This document shows, piece by piece, positions 5,060-9,440 of a DNA stretch of 9,440 bases. Each line of letters starts with the position of its first letter. Within the stretch, counting starts at the first letter, position 1. Origin of the DNA: Bacteroidaceae bacterium (lineage in GTDB: Bacteria > Bacteroidota > Bacteroidia > Bacteroidales > Bacteroidaceae); assembly GCA_900768625.1 (NCBI GenBank), contig CAAGDO010000095.1, forward strand, positions 1 through 9,440, read 5' to 3'. Position numbers and translations under genes: made by a program. Under the pieces are notes generated by a model, which searched no databases, was not told the DNA's origin, and worked only from the letters and a program-made list of their open reading frames with translations.

Positions 5060-6130
5060 ATGGAACTCAATATCACCCCGCTCAATCTCACCTCAGAAGA
5101 TGAGCACCGTCCCATTGTCATTGCCGGACCCTGTTCGGCAGAAACCGAACAGCAAGTGATGACCACTGCCACGCAATTGGCCCAGAAAGGCATCAAGATT
5201 TTCCGTGCCGGCGTGTGGAAGCCCCGTACCAAACCCGGGGGCTTTGAGGGTAACGGAGAGGCCGCCCTTCCTTGGTTGCAGCGCGTGCAGAAGGAATTGG
5301 GCATGAAGGTGTGCACCGAAGTAGCCACCCGTCAACACGTTGAGGCTTGCCTCAATGCCGGAGTAGACCTGTTGTGGGTCGGAGCCCGCACGGCTGCCAA
5401 TCCCTTTGCCGTTCAGGAAGTGGCCGATGCCCTCAAGGGTGTGGATGTACCCGTGTTGGTGAAGAACCCCGTCAATCCCGACCTTGAACTTTGGATAGGT
5501 GCTCTTGAACGAATCAACCAGGCAGGCATCACGCGTTTGGGCGTTATCCATCGTGGATTCTCGGCCTACGAGAAGCGTCTCTATCGCAATCCGCCCATGT
5601 GGCATATCCCCATCGAACTTCGTCGTCGCATCCCCAATCTGCCCATCTTCGGTGACCCTTCCCACATGGGTGGTGCGCGCGAACTCATTGCTCCGCTCAG
5701 CCAGCAGGCCATGGATTTGGGCTATGATGGCCTTATCGTTGAGAGCCACTGCCGCCCCGATGACGCTTGGAGCGATGCCCGCCAGCAGGTGACGCCCGAC
5801 GTGTTGGATTTCATCCTCGACAAACTTGTCATCCGCAAAATCACCGAATCCACAGAAAGTCTGAATGCCCTGCGCCATCAGATTGACGAACTCGACAACC
5901 ATCTCATCGAACTTCTGGCCAAACGAATGAAGGTGAGCCGCGAAATCGGCAACTACAAGCGCCAGCACGACATGACCGTCGTGCAAACCGGGCGCTACAA
6001 TGAAATCCTCTACAAGCGCGGTGCACAAGGTGTGCTTTGCGGTATGTCGTCAGATTTCATCAAGGATATCTTCGAGCATATCCACGAGGAAAGCGTGCGT
6101 CAGCAAATCGAAGTGCTCAACAAGGATTGA
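5060..6130 (+). CDS. Bifunctional 3-deoxy-7-phosphoheptulonate (DAHP) synthase / AroQ-type chorismate mutase
   Basis: The 356-residue bienzyme couples entry to the shikimate pathway (PEP + erythrose 4-phosphate to DAHP) with the chorismate-to-prephenate step. Residues 1 to about 258 form a short type I-beta DAHP synthase barrel: IAGPCSAE (21-28, metal Cys25), KPRT (54-57), VIHRG (162-166), FGDPSHMGG (197-205) and VESH (227-230). Residues of about 264-356 are a helical AroQ chorismate mutase. By spacing to the E. coli enzyme, Arg272, Arg289, Lys300, Arg312, Ser345 and Gln349 match its active-site residues. The positions of E. coli Asp48 and Glu52 are Gln309 and Tyr313. The same fusion in Prevotella nigrescens is reported to be allosterically controlled through the mutase domain. 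No Shine-Dalgarno precedes the start; the upstream stretch is A-rich. Such genes are variously labelled aroA, aroF or aroG. Confidence 0.93.
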   Translation: MELNITPLNLTSEDEHRPIVIAGPCSAETEQQVMTTATQLAQKGIKIFRAGVWKPRTKPGGFEGNGEAALPWLQRVQKELGMKVCTEVATRQHVEACLNAGVDLLWVGARTAANPFAVQEVADALKGVDVPVLVKNPVNPDLELWIGALERINQAGITRLGVIHRGFSAYEKRLYRNPPMWHIPIELRRRIPNLPIFGDPSHMGGARELIAPLSQQAMDLGYDGLIVESHCRPDDAWSDARQQVTPDVLDFILDKLVIRKITESTESLNALRHQIDELDNHLIELLAKRMKVSREIGNYKRQHDMTVVQTGRYNEILYKRGAQGVLCGMSSDFIKDIFEHIHEESVRQQIEVLNKD

Positions 6131-6138
6131 ACCATCTG

Positions 6139-6145
6139 AAAGGAG
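6139..6145 (+). promoter_or_regulatory. Shine-Dalgarno site of tyrA
   Basis: AAAGGAG lies 9 bases before ATG 6155. It is the only strong Shine-Dalgarno sequence I see in the operon and it fixes the tyrA start. Confidence 0.75.
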
Positions 6146-6154
6146 AACACCAAT

Positions 6155-6928
6155 ATGAGAATACTCATCCTGGGAGCTGGAAAAATGGGCTCCTTCTTCG
6201 TTGATCTGCTTAGTTTCGAACACGAAACAGCCGTCTATGATGTCGATCCGAAACGCCTGCGCTTCATGTACAACACGCAGCGTTTCACCTCGATGGATGA
6301 AATAGATGCCTTCCGTCCGGAGTTGGTGGTCAATGCCGTGACGCTGAAGCACACGCTCGATGTGTTCCGCGCCGTCATCCCCCATCTTCCGTCGGATTGC
6401 ATCATCAGCGACATCGCTTCCGTGAAGACCGGCTTGCGTGAATTCTATGCCGAATGCGGTATGCGCTACGTAAGCACCCATCCAATGTTCGGTCCCACCT
6501 TCGCCAATCTCGGAGCGTTGAGCAACGAGAATGCCATCATCATCTCAGAGGGCGACTACATGGGACGCCTCTTCTTCCGCGACCTCTACAGCCATCTGGG
6601 GCTGCACATCTGTGAGTACACCTTCGATGAACACGACGAAACGGTCGCCTATTCCTTGAGTATCCCCTTCGTGAGCACCTTTGTGTTTGCAGCCGTGATG
6701 AAACATCAAGATGCCCCAGGAACCACCTTCAAGCGCCATATGCAGATAGCTCGCGGTGTGCTCGGTGAGGATGACACCCTTTTGCGTGAAATCCTTTTCA
6801 ATCCCCGAACCAGTTCGCAAGTATCCAAAATCCGCGACGAACTTAAAATGCTTCTTGATATCATCGACAATAAAGATGAACAAGCGCTCAATGATTATCT
6901 CCAGCGCATTCGGCAGAATATCAAATAA
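6155..6928 (+). CDS. tyrA: Prephenate dehydrogenase
   Basis: TyrA oxidatively decarboxylates prephenate to 4-hydroxyphenylpyruvate, the tyrosine branch, using a nicotinamide cofactor. The 257-residue protein begins directly with a Rossmann fold: ILILGAGKMG (3-12, the GxGxxG loop), then an acidic residue ending strand 2 (YDVDP, 28-32). SDIASVK (85-91) and THPMFGP (108-114) are family signatures; His109 matches the catalytic histidine. The C-terminal half is helical (about 160-257), ending in a lysine/arginine-rich tail. It has no fused chorismate mutase, which is supplied by the DAHP synthase upstream, and no obvious ACT domain. It follows that gene by 24 bases and is the last gene of the operon. 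Arogenate as substrate cannot be excluded from sequence alone. Confidence 0.9.
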   Translation: MRILILGAGKMGSFFVDLLSFEHETAVYDVDPKRLRFMYNTQRFTSMDEIDAFRPELVVNAVTLKHTLDVFRAVIPHLPSDCIISDIASVKTGLREFYAECGMRYVSTHPMFGPTFANLGALSNENAIIISEGDYMGRLFFRDLYSHLGLHICEYTFDEHDETVAYSLSIPFVSTFVFAAVMKHQDAPGTTFKRHMQIARGVLGEDDTLLREILFNPRTSSQVSKIRDELKMLLDIIDNKDEQALNDYLQRIRQNIK

Positions 6929-6955
6929 GCTTTTATTCAAGTCTCAGTCTTGATA

Positions 6956-7001
6956 ACAAAAGAATAGCCGTGTGATGATTTTCACACGGCTATTCTTTTG
7001 T
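6956..7001. terminator. Bidirectional terminator between tyrA and the COG0523 gene
   Basis: A perfect 20-bp stem, 6956-6975 with 6982-7001, surrounds a 6-base loop. The edges are ACAAAA and TTTTGT, with a GC-rich core (GCCGTGTGA). It lies between two converging genes and can serve both: it is 27 bases after the tyrA stop and 83 bases after the COG0523 stop. Confidence 0.9.
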
Positions 7002-7084
7002 CTGTACCTCTTTCGGAGCATCCAAAGAATAATGAAGAAATTACGTGCGTTTCAGTCTATCCACGCGTAATGATGCGTATTTTC

Positions 7085-8371
7085 TTATTTCTTTTCGAGG
7101 CAAGCATCCAGTAAGGTGGTAATCGCTTTACGGTCCATTTTCTGACCGATAAACACGAGTTTCTGCATACGGTCGCCATACTTTTCATCCCATTCGTTGA
7201 GGATTGAAGGATTCTGGCGCTTGAATTCCTCGAATTCATCGGCAGGCATGGTTGCATACCATTGTCCGGCATTGCTGAGTGATACCTGTCGGCCAGCCTG
7301 TTCGAAAATATAGCAATTGTCCCATTCGTTGCTAAAGTAGCAGAGACCCTTGCATCGGATCACGCTCTTCGGCCACAGACGCGCCACAAGCTGGTCGAAC
7401 TCTGTGAGGTTAAACGGTTCGCGACGTTGGTAGACGAACGTGCTGATGCCATATTCCAAAGCTTCGCCCTCTTCTTCATTCTCCAGACCATGGTGGTGAT
7501 GGTGGTGGCAGCAGTGGTGATGGTGTTCCTCATCGTCATGTTCGTGCTCATGTTCGTGCTCATGTTCGTGTTCATGTTCATGCTCATGTTCGTGCTCGTG
7601 CTCATGCTCGTGCTCTTCTTCCTCCTCCTCATCATGATGAATGCTTTCCACCTCTTCGATCCATTTGGCCGAAGTGGCCACCTTCTCCATGTCGAAGAGA
7701 TGCGTGTTGAGAATCTTTTCGAGGTCAATGTCGCAGAAGTCGCACGTGATGATCTCCGCCTTCGGTTGGAGTTCGCGTAGGATAGCCTTGATGCGTGCCA
7801 ACTCTTCGGGAGTCACTTCTGAAGCCTTGTTCAGCAGAATCATGTTGCAGAACTCCACCTGTTGGATCACGAGGTTGGCCAAGTCCTCTTCGCCGATATG
7901 CTTTTGGGTCAAGTCGTTGCCCTCTGAGAATTCGTCGCGCAGACGAAGGGCATCGACCACGGTCACCACGGAGTCGAGGCGTGCTGTGCCGTGGACGGCC
8001 AGCTGCGGATAGAGGCTGGGATATGCCGTGATGCTTTGGGCGATCGGAGCCGGTTCGCAGATGCCGCTGGCTTCAATCACGATGTAGTCGAAACGGTGCT
8101 GCTCCACGATGTCGCTCAGCTGTTGCACCAAATCCATCTTCAGTGTACAGCAGATGCAACCGTTCTGCAGGGGCACGAGACTATCGTCTCCCTGACCTAC
8201 CACACCTCCCTTTTCAATCAAGTTGGCGTCGATGTTCACTTCGCCGATATCGTTGACGATGACGGCAAATTTGATACCTTTCTTGTTGGCCAGGATGCGG
8301 TTGAGCAATGTGGTCTTACCGCTTCCCAGATAACCCGTAAGCAGAAGGACGGGAGTTTCCATTTTTTCCAT
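7085..8371 (-). CDS. COG0523 (CobW/ZNG1-type) GTP-binding metallochaperone with long His-rich tract
   Basis: COG0523 proteins are GTPases that deliver zinc or other metals to client proteins. The 428-residue protein shows Walker A GYLGSGKT (13-20), NDIGEVNID (40-48), the family metal-binding motif GCICC (71-75), IEASG (99-103) and the guanine-specifying NKAS (181-184). A flexible acidic/His linker follows (about 240-295): HHDEEEEEE, thirteen Glu-His pairs, then DDEEHHHHCCHHHHHH. After it comes a CobW C-terminal domain (about 310-425). Such linkers bind several Zn or Ni ions; the length here is large. I chose ATG 8371 (MEKMETPVLLLTGY). The frame stays open to an ATG at 8413, but that would put part of the upstream hairpin into the protein. 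Cobalamin synthesis (CobW) or nitrile hydratase partners are not nearby, so a general zinc role is favoured. No Zur site is evident. Confidence 0.88.
   Translation of the reverse strand: MEKMETPVLLLTGYLGSGKTTLLNRILANKKGIKFAVIVNDIGEVNIDANLIEKGGVVGQGDDSLVPLQNGCICCTLKMDLVQQLSDIVEQHRFDYIVIEASGICEPAPIAQSITAYPSLYPQLAVHGTARLDSVVTVVDALRLRDEFSEGNDLTQKHIGEEDLANLVIQQVEFCNMILLNKASEVTPEELARIKAILRELQPKAEIITCDFCDIDLEKILNTHLFDMEKVATSAKWIEEVESIHHDEEEEEEHEHEHEHEHEHEHEHEHEHEHEHEHDDEEHHHHCCHHHHHHGLENEEEGEALEYGISTFVYQRREPFNLTEFDQLVARLWPKSVIRCKGLCYFSNEWDNCYIFEQAGRQVSLSNAGQWYATMPADEFEEFKRQNPSILNEWDEKYGDRMQKLVFIGQKMDRKAITTLLDACLEKK
7538..7615 (-). repeat. Hexanucleotide repeat tract coding (Glu-His)13
   Basis: Thirteen six-base units (GAG/GAA followed by CAT/CAC on the minus strand) lie in tandem inside the COG0523 gene. 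Codon choice varies between units, which suggests selection for the peptide and not only recent slippage. Length change by slippage would add or remove whole Glu-His pairs and keep the frame. Confidence 0.95.
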
Positions 8372-8400
8372 ATGATTACTGATGTATGCTGTTTTGCTCA

Positions 8401-8445
8401 GAAGCGGTTGCATCCGTCTGGCTTCAGACTGGGTGCAACCGCTTC
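8401..8445 (-). promoter_or_regulatory. Strong hairpin ahead of the COG0523 gene
   Basis: GAAGCGGTTGCATCC-GTCTG (8401-8420) pairs with CAGAC-T-GGGTGCAACCGCTTC (8425-8445) around the loop GCTT, with one bulge and one G-U type position. It lies 30 bases before the chosen COG0523 start and 90 bases after the DUF554 stop. No U-tract follows on either strand, so a simple intrinsic terminator is unlikely. It may be a leader RNA structure, a processing site, or the scar of a repeat element. No known riboswitch is recognised. Confidence 0.6.
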
Positions 8446-8534
8446 ATGGCTTCGATTCGTATGTATGTCAATTCCTATTGCAAGAACCAAGCCAAAGACG
8501 TCAATGTCTTCTGCTTGTTTGCTTATCTTTCGTT

Positions 8535-9218
8535 TCAGAACCCGATCAAGGCTTTCAAGGCGAAGAAGATGATGGGCATGAACAAGGCAGGCAACAAATT
8601 GATGGTTTTGCAGTCCTTGATATGGAGGATGCCAAGTCCTGAAGCCGCAATGAGCAATCCGCCCACAAGCGAAACTTCCGAAATCAACTCATCCGAGATG
8701 AATGAGCGCGACAGCAACGTGATGCCGTAAATCGACGCCATCCAGATGAACACGGCTGCTGCCGTGAGAGCCACTCCGAATCCGTATGAAGAAGCAATGA
8801 CCACCATCGTCACGAGGTTGAGTGTTGCGGCAGTCATGAGAAACGTGTTGTCACCGTAGAGGGCGCTCATGACAGGGCCCACCATGGCCAGTGTTCCCAC
8901 GCAGCAGAGCAAGATACCCGTGGTGATGCCTTCGCTAAGGTTGGAAGTGGAGATGCGTCGGGTTGCGGCGCTCATGTGTTGATCGAGTTTGAGCACCGTT
9001 CCCACCAATCCGCCAATGGAAAGACAGAAAATGAAAAGGGCGGGGTAGTGCGTCTTCTGCATACTTTCAATCGTCACGTTCATACCCAACCCAATGGCAC
9101 AAAGACCCATGGCTGTGTTAAGCACGTTGATGTACTTTTCGCTGATGCTTTTGCGGAAGAGTGCGCCGATGGCGCTGCCGACGATTACGGCGATAACGTT
9201 GAGGATGATTCCGAACAT
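8535..9218 (-). CDS. DUF554 family integral membrane protein
   Basis: The 227-residue protein has the family N-terminus (MFGIILNVIAVIVGSAIGALF) and about eight hydrophobic segments, near 2-20, 33-51, 58-76, 99-118, 127-147, 148-168, 182-199 and 206-224. GMNVTIES and GLGILHIKDCKTINLLPALF are typical of DUF554 (YdfK-like) proteins, whose function is not established; a transport role is usually assumed. It lacks a signal peptide separate from the first membrane helix. It is encoded upstream of the COG0523 gene on the same strand with 163 bases between them, so co-transcription is possible but the strong hairpin between them argues for caution. I could not assign a promoter in 9219-9347. Confidence 0.85.
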   Translation of the reverse strand: MFGIILNVIAVIVGSAIGALFRKSISEKYINVLNTAMGLCAIGLGMNVTIESMQKTHYPALFIFCLSIGGLVGTVLKLDQHMSAATRRISTSNLSEGITTGILLCCVGTLAMVGPVMSALYGDNTFLMTAATLNLVTMVVIASSYGFGVALTAAAVFIWMASIYGITLLSRSFISDELISEVSLVGGLLIAASGLGILHIKDCKTINLLPALFMPIIFFALKALIGF

Positions 9219-9347
9219 GGCTGAAGGAAGAGTGGGGAAGAGGGTTTATAGGAAAAGGACTTGCGGAAATTTCGTTTCGCCCCGTTGCTTCAAGCATTGA
9301 AGTCGTCTAAACTTTTCTGACGAAGATTTGATTTTAAGTTTTATCTT

Positions 9348-9440
9348 TTCTAAATTCAATCTTCACCTTTCTTTTTGGCCGTTTTTTGCCCTTTCATCGG
9401 GCGTGTAGCGCGCTACACTCCCTCTTCAAGGCCTAAAAAC
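9348..9440. repeat. Palindromic interspersed repeat element, copy B (cut by window end)
   Basis: This matches bases 2-94 with 88 of 93 identical and the same orientation. Its centre, GTGTAGCGCGCTACAC (9403-9418), is a perfect 16-bp palindrome, whereas copy A has one mismatch there. The right arm lies beyond the window, so full length and boundaries cannot be set. Confidence 0.85.

Noticed and set aside
5093..6028. 311-codon open frame on the minus strand inside the DAHP synthase gene
   Set aside because: It is fully antisense to a clearly recognised bienzyme and its translation matches no family I know; long antisense frames are common opposite GC-balanced genes.
8372..8413. Upstream ATG as the COG0523 start
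   Set aside because: It would add 14 unconserved residues partly encoded by the hairpin; family members start shortly before the Walker A motif.

Overview
The window looks like a chromosomal segment from a Bacteroidales bacterium, most likely a Prevotella-type genome. Three of the four promoters I assign or consider fit the Bacteroidetes pattern TTTG-N19/20-TAnnTTTG. Most starts lack a Shine-Dalgarno sequence. The DAHP synthase carries a fused C-terminal chorismate mutase, an arrangement known from Prevotella nigrescens. Genus-level placement is inference.

Layout from left to right. (1) An imperfectly palindromic repeat element at the left edge recurs in the same orientation at the right edge. 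(2) A minus-strand carboxyltransferase gene of the oxaloacetate decarboxylase alpha / pyruvate carboxylase B family follows. Its biotinyl-like domain has no biotin-accepting lysine. It has its own promoter and a long palindromic terminator. (3) A gene-poor stretch of about 700 bases holds a 23-bp tandem repeat and two plus-strand promoter candidates. (4) A plus-strand operon for phenylalanine and tyrosine synthesis comes next: prephenate dehydratase (pheA), a class I aminotransferase, DAHP synthase/chorismate mutase, and prephenate dehydrogenase (tyrA). (5) A 20-bp stem terminator is shared with the convergent minus-strand gene for a COG0523 (CobW/zinc chaperone-like) GTPase carrying a (Glu-His)13 tract. 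(6) A DUF554 membrane protein is on the minus strand, and the second repeat copy closes the window.

The most notable item is in front of pheA. A perfect consensus promoter is followed by an unlisted 28-codon leader ORF whose residues 6-15 read YFFFGFYFYF. After it comes an intrinsic terminator whose 5' arm can instead pair perfectly, over 10 bp, with a segment inside the leader ORF. That segment can in turn pair with the sequence just at the first aromatic codons. These are the four regions (1:2, 2:3, 3:4) of ribosome-mediated attenuation, here with mixed Phe and Tyr control codons that match an operon making both amino acids.

The four operon enzymes act together. DAHP synthase opens the shikimate pathway, and the fused mutase turns chorismate into prephenate. 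PheA and TyrA divide prephenate between phenylpyruvate and 4-hydroxyphenylpyruvate. The aminotransferase probably makes the final amino acids.
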